Assembly: GCA_947475275.1 (NCBI GenBank) | Contig: CANJNE010000004.1 | Location: 1 to 62,071 of the forward strand | DNA length: 62,071 bases | Reading direction: 5' to 3' | Source: Flavobacteriales bacterium | GTDB lineage: Bacteria > Bacteroidota > Bacteroidia > Flavobacteriales_D > Crocinitomicaceae | Shown: piece by piece, positions 46,130 to 55,103 of the stretch | How the letters are laid out: each line of letters begins with the position of its first letter | How positions within the stretch are numbered: position 1 is the stretch's first letter | The notes under the pieces: generated by a model | What the model saw: only the letters and a program-made list of their open reading frames with translations | The model's database searches: none | Told to the model about the DNA's origin: nothing | Program-made: the position numbers and the translations under genes

Positions 46130-46636
46130 ATGGATGAAATTGTAAACAAAGTTGAGGAAAGTGGTTTGATTCAAATGGATATGGAAACTTTCAAACCGAA
46201 GATTGAAATTATTGAAATTGATCTGGCACCGCAACTTTGGCAGGGTTTAGTCCTAAAAGAAAATGAATTTAGACAATGGATTAAGGTGCATGATTGGTCG
46301 ATATATAAAAATAAAGCCGTTTATGTTCATTGTAATGCTGATGCAATAATTCCAACCTGGGCTTTTGTGCTCGTTGGGATTCAATTGGAAGGCGTTGCAT
46401 ACAAATCGATTATTGGGAATAAAACTGATTTATTACAATCTTTAACTGCTGATAACATCAACAGTTTGGATATATCTGAGTATAAGGATGCCAGATTGAT
46501 TATTAAAGGATGTTCAGAAATTGCATCTCCTGAGTTTGCGATGACCTTACTTGTTCAACGACTTAAAAATGTTGCAAAAAGTATCATGTATGGAGAGCCT
46601 TGCTCAACCGTTCCGCTATTCAAAAGGAAAAATTAA
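46130..46636 (+). CDS. DUF2480 family protein
   Basis: The 168-residue protein matches DUF2480, a family restricted largely to Bacteroidota: early EIDLAPQLWQGLVLKENEFRQ, central AIIPTWAFVLVG, and late IIKGCSEIASPEFAMTLLVQ followed by SIMYGEPCSTVPLFKR. It has no signal peptide or membrane helix, so it is cytoplasmic. The function is unknown. Stop codons of this gene and the convergent deacetylase are 4 bp apart. Confidence 0.87.
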   Translation: MDEIVNKVEESGLIQMDMETFKPKIEIIEIDLAPQLWQGLVLKENEFRQWIKVHDWSIYKNKAVYVHCNADAIIPTWAFVLVGIQLEGVAYKSIIGNKTDLLQSLTADNINSLDISEYKDARLIIKGCSEIASPEFAMTLLVQRLKNVAKSIMYGEPCSTVPLFKRKN

Positions 46637-46640
46637 GTTT

Positions 46641-47252
46641 TCAAGAAATAATTTTGAATTCAAAACCAGATTTCTTTAGGATTTCAATTATTTGAGGAAG
46701 TAATATTTTCAAACGCTTTTCGGATTTGAAATTGTCGTGAAAAACCAAAATATCACCCGACTTAATATTTCTTGTTTTCTTAATTATTTTTTCAATTGTG
46801 ACGCTATAATCAAAATCGTATGCCATCCACGACCACATAATAATTTGATAATCTTTTGAAATTCGTTTGGCCATCATTCCGCTCAATTTACCATAAGGAG
46901 GTCTATACAACTTTGAAGGAATAAATTTACCTGCTTCCAAAATTGACTGAAAATAATCTTCCTTATGATTTCTTGAATAAACGACATGTTCCATGGAATG
47001 ATTTCCAATGGCATGTCCCTCTTTAAGAATACGTTCAATGAGTTCCGGATTGGATTTTACATTTTCACCAAGACAAAAAAATGTAGCATGAATTTTTTCA
47101 GAGGCTAATAAATCAAGTACCCATGGAGTCACTTCAGATTGTGGACCATCATCAAATGTGAGGTAAATTGCTTTGGAATTGATAGAAAAACTCCAGGTTC
47201 TATTAGGTAAAAAAAATCTAACAAAACCTGGAATTTTAAAAATTTTGATCAT
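46641..47252 (-). CDS. Polysaccharide deacetylase (NodB-like)
   Basis: A 203-residue NodB-homology protein with the five motifs: TFDDGP (32-37), HSMEH (85-89), RPPYG (117-121), a Trp-containing motif near WSWMAYD, and LVFHDN. It likely removes N-acetyl groups from a glycan such as peptidoglycan or an exopolysaccharide, using a metal bound by the Asp and two His. No signal peptide is evident. It starts 1 bp after the stop of the DUF2723 glycosyltransferase gene, which suggests a joint role in surface glycan making. Confidence 0.88.
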   Translation of the reverse strand: MIKIFKIPGFVRFFLPNRTWSFSINSKAIYLTFDDGPQSEVTPWVLDLLASEKIHATFFCLGENVKSNPELIERILKEGHAIGNHSMEHVVYSRNHKEDYFQSILEAGKFIPSKLYRPPYGKLSGMMAKRISKDYQIIMWSWMAYDFDYSVTIEKIIKKTRNIKSGDILVFHDNFKSEKRLKILLPQIIEILKKSGFEFKIIS

Positions 47253-47253
47253 A

Positions 47254-50200
47254 TTATTGACCCATTCCAGTGCCCAACGGCATACCAGTCATGGGCAAAT
47301 TTTCTGGTTGAACGGCTGTTTTATCCTCCTTGTATCCATAATAAACAGCCATAGCATCAGTAATATCTTGCATTTCAAACATTTTATTTGCAAAAACACC
47401 TGCCTTATTTGAACCTCTCTCTACTTTTTCTGCATTACTTTTTGCTGTAGTTTCTATATCTTTTATGATACGAGGTAACGTTTTTTGAAGCATGGTCGAA
47501 ATATATTTCGATGTGCGTGTTGCTAAGGCTCCTTTACTGTTTCCATATTTGGTGTCCAATGCAATTTCATTCATTTTGAAGTACGCATCCATTGCAGCAT
47601 ATAAATCTGAAGTATTGTCATTTCTTGCTATAATTCGCACATCAGATTTATCATAATAGTTCATTATTGATTCCAATTGATCAGCAATTGTTTTTCCTAA
47701 TTTTTCAGCTGCAGCTTTATCTCCAGCAACATAAAGTAATCGGACATAATTATGAAGAATACCATCTGAATATGCCCGAATTTTTTGACCTCCAAGTGAA
47801 TATTCTTCTTGGCTATCTTGAGAAGGTTCTCCGTAGTCTATTACTACTTCCGCTGGCATTACCTCCAAAGACCTTAAGAGCAGCTTACGAGCCTTTTCTT
47901 TGTAATTTTTTGCATTTGCCGGATCCATCTCTGCTTTCTTAACATAGTCCTCTGCGAGCATGTAAAAATGTAAACGGTACTGACTGGTATGTCGTCTAGT
48001 ATAGTAATCAGTTAAAACATCAGGATTGGACATAGCTCCGTAGGTATACGTAGGAATTACTTTACCTTTAGCATCCTTTTTAGGTAGTCCCATGATCAAA
48101 TCATACATTTCCTCAGTGAAACGATTGCTGTAGTCATTTAAGGGGCTCAATAGGAATACCATTCCATTTTGTTTAATATATCCTCTTTTGTACAATGCAC
48201 GGGCTAATTGAGAACCACCAGGACTGGAGAAATAAATACCACGTTCCCAGTTGTTATTCGCCAAAACATCCATCATCATTACTTCCTCTCTAGATAAACG
48301 TTGCACCCCATCAAAATCCATCATGAGCATATCGGTACAATTTTTTTGTTGATCTTGTCTTATGACTCCCGATTTTACTGCATTTTTTGAATTGACTGGT
48401 AATTTAAATTTCGAAGAAGGGAAAATCCTCATGGTTTGGGACTTCTTTTGACCTGGAATTGTAATCAAATTTTTATCATCCCGAACGAAAGCCATAGCTG
48501 CACTTAAATCAATCGCTCCCCATGAACTTTCAAATTCAACAATCATTTTCTGTAATTCTTGTCCTACAATTTCATCAACTTTGTAAACACCCATTTGATC
48601 TCCAGATCCTTGGAGAATTTCAATTAACGCTCTGTATTTTTTTAATATATTATCGCTCTTCGAACCTCCATTATTTGTTGTTAAATAGCCTTTTAAATCT
48701 GCAAATTTTGAAGCATACTCAGATCGTAAAACCTGAACGCCCTCCAATAAGCGTAATGCATTTTGATTAAATTGACTTAAAGCTGTATCTGTTTCAGAAG
48801 GATTTGAGGCAATTCTTAAATCAATTAGCTTTTTAAGATAATCGTCATTTACACTAATTTGCGGATTTGAAATGAGGTCGATAATATCCATAAAATAAAC
48901 AACATCTGTTGAACCCGCATACATGAGAATTTGATCCTCTGTAAATTTAATTGGTAACGGGGCAGAACCTGATTGAGGATCACCTGAAATACTATTAATA
49001 CGCATTTTCATTTGGTCAGAATACCAGTCTGTCTGCATCAACGAAAGATTACAAACCCGAACATCTGTGCGTTTACCTTCAACCTCTTGCATATACCACA
49101 ATGGAAAAGTATCGTTATCACCGTTAGTGAATAGGATACTGTTCTTCGCACAAGAATTTAAATAATTGATTGCCAAATCATCAGCAGAAGTTTTTAAACT
49201 ACGGTCATGATCATCGAATCCTTGCATACCCATAACAACAGGCGCAATTAAGCCTAAGCAAACGGCAACTAAAGCGCCAGATGCCTTATTGTTCAATATT
49301 TTCTTTAGACCTATCATTATTCCGAACAAAGCCAATATTATGGCTGAGATAATAAACCATGAGAAAGTATTTGGCAGAGAAGCGTGACTGTTAATATCCA
49401 GAATTAGGAACAACAATAAGCCCGCACCCAAAACAATGGATAATTTTTTAACATCAGACTTCGAAAATTTAAGATATGCTTCATAAAGCGCATAGACACC
49501 AATGCCTATCCACATAGCGAAGAAATAGAAGGACCCTGCATAAGCGTAATCTCTTTCTCTTGGTTCAAATGGTTTCTGATTGAGGTAAACAACAATCGCC
49601 AAACCTGTGAATAAGAATGCTAGGAGTATAACGAAGGCATCTTTGGGTGATTTGTAAAAATGATAAAGCAACCCGATAATACCAAAAATTAATGGAAGAA
49701 AGAAAAATTTATTGTTTGAAGGGTTCTCCTTTGTAAAGTATGGCGCATTTTCTTGGCTTCCAAGTCTAGAGTTATCAACTAAATCAAAACCAGACAACCA
49801 GTTTCCATTCATTTCGTTTCCATGACCTTGAATATCATTTTGTCTTCCTGCAAAATTCCACATGAAATAGCGCCAATACATCCAATTTACCTGATAATTG
49901 AAAAAGTAGGTCATATTTTCAGTGAAAGACGGTAGCCTCAATCCGTCTTTACCAACACTTGTTTTTTGTTTATCATTTGGATTATAACCAGACCATTGCT
50001 TATACGCTTCTACTTTTGCTCCCCAGTCAATGGAACCATCTGATCGCTGTTGCATATCATTGTTCCAATACATTCTGGGAAAAAACATATTTTGCTCATA
50101 GGTTGGTTCCGAATTATCCTTTACGGAAGCATTTGATTCAAAATACTTTTCCTCAACACGACCTCCATTTTCAGCTGCATATTTTTTTGCAGCAGCACCG

Positions 50201-51381
50201 TCCTTAAATGCTTTTAATTCTTTTCTACCTTTTGTTACAACAAATCGTCTTAGATAAAAAGGTGAACGACTTTTCCATTTGCTTCCATCAGCTTCCTTTG
50301 AATTCCATGCCGGACCATATAAAATCGGTGCAGAACCGTATTGCTCACGTTTTAAATATGCGTGAAGTGTAACTAAGTTCTCCGGATCATTCTCATCTAA
50401 AGGGGTGTTTGCATTAGAACGAATAACGATAACCGCAAAAGACCCATACCCAATCATTAGAAGGATAAAGCCCATCGTCGCATTATAAAGAATTTTTTTG
50501 CTATTTTTTCTTGCATATCTAATTGTCCAAATACAAGCGAAAGTAAGCGCCCCGAAAAAGAATATTGTTCCTGAGAAAAATGGTAAACCAAAGGAATTCA
50601 CAAACATTACTTCTATGCTAGACGCTAATGAAATTGAACCTGGTATAACGCCTTCTTGTATAAATGCAAGTATTACAATGGATAAAATCCCTGTAATTAA
50701 TATGCCTTTTGGAGATATGGCATCTTTGTACCTAAAGTAAATGACAAAACAGATAGCTGGAACAACCAAGATACCAAGCAAGTGAACACCAATAGCGAGT
50801 CCGAGTAAAAACATAATTAGCAACAACCATCGGTCGGTGTATGAATTTACATTCAACTGGGAAAAGGATTTTTCAGCCATCTCCTCATCCCACTTCATAA
50901 TTGCCCAAAAGATAACAGCTGTGAACAAAGATGACATTGCATAAACCTCACCTTCAACAGCAGAAAACCAAAAAGAGTCTGAAAAAGCATATGCCAAAGA
51001 CCCAACTATTGCTCCCCCAAAAATAGCAATACTGTCACCCTGAGAGAGTTCTTTAGTTCTGGTTAATGCCATTTTCTTTAGGAATAACGTAATCGTCCAA
51101 AACATGAATAAAATAGTGAATGAACTTGAAAGTGCAGAAAGCCTATTGATCCAAACAGCAACACTTTCAGGGTCTGCAAAAAATGAAAACAGTCGTCCCA
51201 GTACCATAAATAAAGGTGCACCTGGAGGGTGTCCTACTTCAAGTTTGTATGCTGCGGTAATGTATTCACCACAGTCCCACAAACTCACCGTATCTTCCAA
51301 TGTTATAAAATAGACGGCTGTAGCAATTAAAAAAACTAACCAGCCCAAATATGTGTTCCAACTTTTATAATTATTCATCAT
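47254..51381 (-). CDS. DUF2723 / GT117-type membrane protein O-mannosyltransferase-like
   Basis: The 1375-residue protein starts with the DUF2723 domain (TLEDTVSLWDCGEYITAAYKLEVGHPPGAPLF near 28-60), related to the TMEM260/GT117 O-mannosyltransferases. About a dozen membrane helices lie in the first ~750 residues, with a periplasmic loop (330-520). A soluble C-terminal region (about 760-1375) is helical, TPR-like in parts. The WDCGEY and HPPGAP motifs are intact. It probably transfers a sugar from a lipid donor to exported proteins or glycans. A polysaccharide deacetylase gene follows at once. T9SS cargos in this order are often glycosylated, but a direct link is an inference. Confidence 0.85.
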   Translation of the reverse strand: MMNNYKSWNTYLGWLVFLIATAVYFITLEDTVSLWDCGEYITAAYKLEVGHPPGAPLFMVLGRLFSFFADPESVAVWINRLSALSSSFTILFMFWTITLFLKKMALTRTKELSQGDSIAIFGGAIVGSLAYAFSDSFWFSAVEGEVYAMSSLFTAVIFWAIMKWDEEMAEKSFSQLNVNSYTDRWLLLIMFLLGLAIGVHLLGILVVPAICFVIYFRYKDAISPKGILITGILSIVILAFIQEGVIPGSISLASSIEVMFVNSFGLPFFSGTIFFFGALTFACIWTIRYARKNSKKILYNATMGFILLMIGYGSFAVIVIRSNANTPLDENDPENLVTLHAYLKREQYGSAPILYGPAWNSKEADGSKWKSRSPFYLRRFVVTKGRKELKAFKDGAAAKKYAAENGGRVEEKYFESNASVKDNSEPTYEQNMFFPRMYWNNDMQQRSDGSIDWGAKVEAYKQWSGYNPNDKQKTSVGKDGLRLPSFTENMTYFFNYQVNWMYWRYFMWNFAGRQNDIQGHGNEMNGNWLSGFDLVDNSRLGSQENAPYFTKENPSNNKFFFLPLIFGIIGLLYHFYKSPKDAFVILLAFLFTGLAIVVYLNQKPFEPRERDYAYAGSFYFFAMWIGIGVYALYEAYLKFSKSDVKKLSIVLGAGLLLFLILDINSHASLPNTFSWFIISAIILALFGIMIGLKKILNNKASGALVAVCLGLIAPVVMGMQGFDDHDRSLKTSADDLAINYLNSCAKNSILFTNGDNDTFPLWYMQEVEGKRTDVRVCNLSLMQTDWYSDQMKMRINSISGDPQSGSAPLPIKFTEDQILMYAGSTDVVYFMDIIDLISNPQISVNDDYLKKLIDLRIASNPSETDTALSQFNQNALRLLEGVQVLRSEYASKFADLKGYLTTNNGGSKSDNILKKYRALIEILQGSGDQMGVYKVDEIVGQELQKMIVEFESSWGAIDLSAAMAFVRDDKNLITIPGQKKSQTMRIFPSSKFKLPVNSKNAVKSGVIRQDQQKNCTDMLMMDFDGVQRLSREEVMMMDVLANNNWERGIYFSSPGGSQLARALYKRGYIKQNGMVFLLSPLNDYSNRFTEEMYDLIMGLPKKDAKGKVIPTYTYGAMSNPDVLTDYYTRRHTSQYRLHFYMLAEDYVKKAEMDPANAKNYKEKARKLLLRSLEVMPAEVVIDYGEPSQDSQEEYSLGGQKIRAYSDGILHNYVRLLYVAGDKAAAEKLGKTIADQLESIMNYYDKSDVRIIARNDNTSDLYAAMDAYFKMNEIALDTKYGNSKGALATRTSKYISTMLQKTLPRIIKDIETTAKSNAEKVERGSNKAGVFANKMFEMQDITDAMAVYYGYKEDKTAVQPENLPMTGMPLGTGMGQ

Positions 51382-51533
51382 CTCAAAAAAAGATTTAAAT
51401 TTTAATCTTTGCAGTCAATTATTTTCTGACATGCGAATTTAAAATATATATTCTCGAATTATCAGATTTAACTTAAAAATATTCAATACCGCTTTGTTTA
51501 AATAGTAGTTTTTCAAAATTTATTTTCAATGAT

Positions 51534-51566
51534 TTTGTTCCTATTTTGATTTTTGTTCTAAATTTG
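51534..51566 (+). promoter_or_regulatory. Promoter of tRNA-Gln
   Basis: TTTG (51534-51537), a 21-nt spacer and TAAATTTG (51559-51566) match both Bacteroidota elements. The predicted start leaves a leader of about 40 nt before the tRNA. Confidence 0.6.
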
Positions 51567-51614
51567 CAATCCTGTTAGCCATCAATTAATTCTTTACTTA
51601 ATGGTGAACGAAAC

Positions 51615-51687
51615 TGGCCCATGGTGTAACTGGCAACACGTCTGATTTTGGTTCAGAAGAGTCTAGGTTCGAGCCCTAGTGGGCCAA
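51615..51687 (+). tRNA. tRNA-Gln (TTG anticodon)
   Basis: 73 nt with a full cloverleaf: acceptor TGGCCCA/TGGGCCA, a D arm with GTG/CAC, anticodon stem TCTGA/TCAGA with loop TTTTGGT (anticodon TTG), and T arm CTAGG-TTCGAGC-CCTAG. The discriminator is A. The 3' CCA is not encoded. It reads CAA (and CAG by wobble). Confidence 0.97.
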
Positions 51688-51688
51688 C

Positions 51689-51716
51689 AAAAAAGAAGTC
51701 GAAAGGCTTCTTTTTT
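51689..51716 (+). terminator. Terminator of tRNA-Gln
   Basis: The stem GAAGTC/GGCTTC (one T-G pair) has a GAAA tetraloop, is extended by A-T pairs, and is followed by a long T-run. Confidence 0.85.
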
Positions 51717-51809
51717 TTTTGAAACTTTTTTCATCGAATTCGTATCATATAAAGTTACATTTCAAATTTTGGATCGTAATCTTCCCTGTTAAATTCTAAA
51801 ACTATAAAG

Positions 51810-52199
51810 ATGAAAAAGTTACTGCTTTCACTATTAATCCTTTGCCATGGAAATTTTGGCTTCTGTCAATTAGAGTCTCTTCCCCTATCAGGTTCATACT
51901 CCCTCGTTCATTTTTATGAGCAAAATAAAATTGTAACAACAATGAACATTATACCTCTTGTAGATAATAAATTTGAAATCTCAGGCGATGGTTGGATAGG
52001 TGAAGGTGAAATTATAGGAAATTCTGGTTTTTACAACTGGGAATTCATCGATGGTAGAAAGGGTCGTACAAACTTTGTAATCAATGAAAAAGGTCAAATT
52101 ATCGGCCATGTTTTAGGCGCAATGCCAAATCCAGCTTTATTTGGTTTGGATTGGACTTATTTAGCATTACCAGATAATGGAAATAATCCTAAGGCTTAG
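51810..52199 (+). CDS. Small secreted protein, unknown
   Basis: The 129-residue protein has a signal peptide (about 1-19, ending FCQ), and the rest is beta-rich with many Gly (GDGWIGEGEIIGNSGFYNWE). No known domain, no Cys in the mature part, and no sorting domain were seen. It lies 53 bp before a thioredoxin-like gene in the same direction and may share its transcript. Homologues are not recognised. Confidence 0.7.
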   Translation: MKKLLLSLLILCHGNFGFCQLESLPLSGSYSLVHFYEQNKIVTTMNIIPLVDNKFEISGDGWIGEGEIIGNSGFYNWEFIDGRKGRTNFVINEKGQIIGHVLGAMPNPALFGLDWTYLALPDNGNNPKA

Positions 52200-52252
52200 A
52201 TATAATTCCTTATTTTAGAGAAATATTCACAAAAATATTAAAACAAATAACT

Positions 52253-53134
52253 ATGATTAAGATAATCGCCATAATGTCAATTGGACTAATTAGTAGCTGT
52301 AGCTTTTTGTATGGTCAAATTAAGTTTTCTAAATTCCCAGGAATGGAGAAAGCTTTGGCTAAAAGCGTATCAGCAAATAAACCAATTTTTGTAGACACCT
52401 ACACCGATTGGTGCGGATGGTGCAAGCATATGGACAAGGAGATTTTTTCAGATTACGATGTCGCATCCTATTTTAATGAAAATTTCTTGTGTATGAATAT
52501 TGATGGGGATGCGGAATCCTCCCAATCATTTATATCAAAATATGAAGTGTCCGGATATCCTTGCCTTCTTGTATTAGATTCAGAAGGAAATGTATTAAAC
52601 AGAAGCGATGGTGCAATCACAGATCTTGCTGAGTTCATTAAATTCGGCGAAATGGCATACTATAAACTTTATCCTGAAACTTCCCCATGGAAAAAAAATG
52701 AAGCAATTTATAATGAAGGAAATAGAGATGCAAAGTTCCTGTTGGAGTATGCATTGAGTATGGTTGATGGTGAATATGAACAAACCAATATCGATGCAGT
52801 TGTTAATGAATTCTGGACTGTGGCTGATGCTGGAAAGGCCGAAGAATCAGATAAATTTGACATGATAAATAGTTTTCACGATGATTACGATGACGTGAGA
52901 TTGAATTACTTTATTCAAAAGAAGGCAGAAGTAACCGATTTGTATGGCGAAGAGTTCTTTTACACCAAATTGGTAATGGTAGTTATTTCGAACCTTGAGG
53001 ATGCGGCAATTAATAACGATGAAGATCTGTATAATCAAACCTTGAAATTTGCTAAAAAACATTTTAAGGATCAAGAGTTAATTCCAATGGATGAGGTGAT
53101 GGATTATATTACCACAACCTGGGATGAAAGATGA
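52253..53134 (+). CDS. Exported thioredoxin-fold protein with CGWC active site
   Basis: The 293-residue protein has an N-terminal thioredoxin-like domain (about 28-130) with the active site WCGWC (C54, C57) and cis-Pro region SGYPCLLV. A helical C-terminal half of unknown role follows. The N-terminus may be a standard signal peptide ending GQ, or a lipoprotein signal with the lipobox ISSC (Cys16); both point to export. Disulfide exchange in the periplasm is likely. It is similar in layout to other Bacteroidota thioredoxin_7-type proteins. Confidence 0.85.
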   Translation: MIKIIAIMSIGLISSCSFLYGQIKFSKFPGMEKALAKSVSANKPIFVDTYTDWCGWCKHMDKEIFSDYDVASYFNENFLCMNIDGDAESSQSFISKYEVSGYPCLLVLDSEGNVLNRSDGAITDLAEFIKFGEMAYYKLYPETSPWKKNEAIYNEGNRDAKFLLEYALSMVDGEYEQTNIDAVVNEFWTVADAGKAEESDKFDMINSFHDDYDDVRLNYFIQKKAEVTDLYGEEFFYTKLVMVVISNLEDAAINNDEDLYNQTLKFAKKHFKDQELIPMDEVMDYITTTWDER

Positions 53135-53258
53135 TTTTAATTCATCATACAACCCTTGCATTATCAAAGTGTAATTTCAAAAAAATTGTTTTAAATAGCT
53201 CAATTCTTTTTGATAAACGATTAACTTAAGAATCTGCTGTTTTTTGATGATCAGTGTC

Positions 53259-53266
53259 TATCTTTG
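53259..53266 (+). promoter_or_regulatory. -7 element for thiL; decides the start codon
   Basis: TATCTTTG is a perfect -7 box. An upstream in-frame Met codon lies inside it, so the start must be the later ATG at 53282, with a leader of about 11 nt. Confidence 0.55.
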
Positions 53267-53281
53267 TACAAATTGACAAAA

Positions 53282-54313
53282 ATGGAAGATAGCACCACCA
53301 GTATAGAAGAATTAGGCGAGTTTGGTCTAATTAATCACCTCACCAAATGGGTGAAATTGGCGAATGACACAACGTTAAAAGGTATAGGTGATGACGCGGC
53401 TGTTATTGATATTGGTGGTAATGAAGCCATGTTAATTTCTACCGATACGCTCATAGAAGGCATACATTTCAGTTTGATGTATACGCCCTTAAAGCATCTA
53501 GGTTATAAAGCGGTAGCTGTGAATGTTTCTGATATTTGCGCCATGAATGCTATTACTGAGCAAATTACTGTTTCATTAGCAGTTTCTAGTAAATTTCCAG
53601 TTGAGGCTTTAGAAGAGTTGTATGAAGGAATCCAAGCCGCTTGTAATCAATATAAAATCGATTTGGTTGGTGGTGATACAACCAGTTCGATATCTGGATT
53701 GGTATTAACGGTAACTGCAATTGGAAGAGCAAAAAAGGATGCCATTGCATATCGCAATGGTGCTAAAGAATATGATCTTTTGGTAGTTTCAGGTGATTTA
53801 GGTGGTGCATATATGGGATTGCAAGTATTGGAACGTGAAAAGGAAGTTTTTAAAGCAAACCCTGCTATTCAACCGGATCTTGATGGGCACGATTATATAA
53901 TTCAAAGACAACTGAAACCAGATGCACGTCAGGATATTGTTACAATTCTCAAGGAACTGGATGTGAAACCGACCGCTATGATTGATATTTCAGATGGATT
54001 GGCATCGGAAATTATTCATTTATGTTCCCAAAGTTCGGTTGGCTGTCACATTTACGATGAAAAAATACCAATAGATGCAAAGACTTCTATGACTGCATTG
54101 GATTTTAATTTGGATCCTAGCACCTGCGCTTTAAATGGCGGAGAAGATTATGAACTACTTTTCACAATTGGGCAGAGCGATTTTGATAAAATAAATACCA
54201 ATCCAAATTTTACAATAATTGGTCACATAACCCATGAAAAAGATGGTGTTTACTATATTGATAAGCAAGGATCAGCGATCGAATTAAAAGCGCAGGGTTG
54301 GCGTCATTTTTAA
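53282..54313 (+). CDS. thiL: Thiamine-monophosphate kinase
   Basis: A 343-residue ThiL. Motifs are GELGEF-like opening ELGEFGLINHL, GIGDDAAVI (metal/nucleotide), STDTLIEGIHF, VGGDTT and, at the C-terminus, NGGEDYELLFTI. It phosphorylates thiamine monophosphate to the active diphosphate, using ATP. No other thiamine genes are near. It is a single gene with its own promoter; the convergent hydrolase gene ends 13 bp away. Confidence 0.95.
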   Translation: MEDSTTSIEELGEFGLINHLTKWVKLANDTTLKGIGDDAAVIDIGGNEAMLISTDTLIEGIHFSLMYTPLKHLGYKAVAVNVSDICAMNAITEQITVSLAVSSKFPVEALEELYEGIQAACNQYKIDLVGGDTTSSISGLVLTVTAIGRAKKDAIAYRNGAKEYDLLVVSGDLGGAYMGLQVLEREKEVFKANPAIQPDLDGHDYIIQRQLKPDARQDIVTILKELDVKPTAMIDISDGLASEIIHLCSQSSVGCHIYDEKIPIDAKTSMTALDFNLDPSTCALNGGEDYELLFTIGQSDFDKINTNPNFTIIGHITHEKDGVYYIDKQGSAIELKAQGWRHF

Positions 54314-54326
54314 ATCAAACAAATCA

Positions 54327-55103
54327 TCAAATTATATTTGAAATAAAGTTCAACAGAATTTCCCTGAGAACTTCCGTTTCTTCAAAATGACTCATATGAC
54401 CAGAATTTGGAAGCTCAATAAGTTGCAATCCAAATTTGGTTGCATCAGCACGGAGTTGTTCTGTATTGATAATTTTATCATACCTCCCGCAAATGATTAA
54501 TACATCTTTTTTATGCTCCAAAATTAAGTCAAGGTTATTCTTTCTTTTGCTCATTGCAATAGAGGCATAAGCAATAGCTTCAGGTGCAATGGTGCTCGCT
54601 TCGTTTATTAAATCAATTACAATTTGATCTTTCTCCGAATATTTATAAAAAAGTCGAGGGATAGATTGTGAAATAATTAATTTTTTTGCCTCAAATACGA
54701 GTGAAGCCATACGTAATCTGTCCTCTTTTTTTGCTACACTGTCTGCTAAATATGTAGAATTGAGAAGAATTAATTTTTGACATGCCCCGAAGCGTTTTTT
54801 AATTGAAAGCCCAATGTATCCTCCCATGGAATGACCTATCAAATTAAATTGTACAATTTTCAAATCACTTAATAATTGAATAACCGCATCCGCCATTTTA
54901 TTGATAGAAGGCTCACCTTTTGGCAACAAATCCAAGGATTTTCCGTGTCCAGATAAATCGATGGTTAAGATGCTAAATGGCCAATCCTCAATTTGTAAAG
55001 GCACCCACATCGTTGAAGATTCCAGAAAACCATGCAGAAACACCAAAGGAATTGTACCCTTTACTTCACGAAAAGAATGCGCAAGAGACAATGGATTAAG
55101 CAT
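54327..55103 (-). CDS. Alpha/beta hydrolase
   Basis: A 258-residue alpha/beta-fold enzyme. The oxyanion-hole motif is FLHGFLES, the nucleophile Ser92 is in GHSMGGY, the acid is in CGRYDKI, and the His in SGHMSHFE. It has no signal peptide. The substrate cannot be told; such enzymes include esterases and MenH-like proteins, and no menaquinone genes are near. It overlaps the upstream Xaa-Pro peptidase gene by 8 bp, so both come from one transcript. Confidence 0.88.
   Translation of the reverse strand: MLNPLSLAHSFREVKGTIPLVFLHGFLESSTMWVPLQIEDWPFSILTIDLSGHGKSLDLLPKGEPSINKMADAVIQLLSDLKIVQFNLIGHSMGGYIGLSIKKRFGACQKLILLNSTYLADSVAKKEDRLRMASLVFEAKKLIISQSIPRLFYKYSEKDQIVIDLINEASTIAPEAIAYASIAMSKRKNNLDLILEHKKDVLIICGRYDKIINTEQLRADATKFGLQLIELPNSGHMSHFEETEVLREILLNFISNII

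Noticed and set aside
53135-53281. TPP riboswitch before thiL
   Set aside because: No THI-box sequences were seen, and a -7 promoter box lies 15 nt before the start codon.
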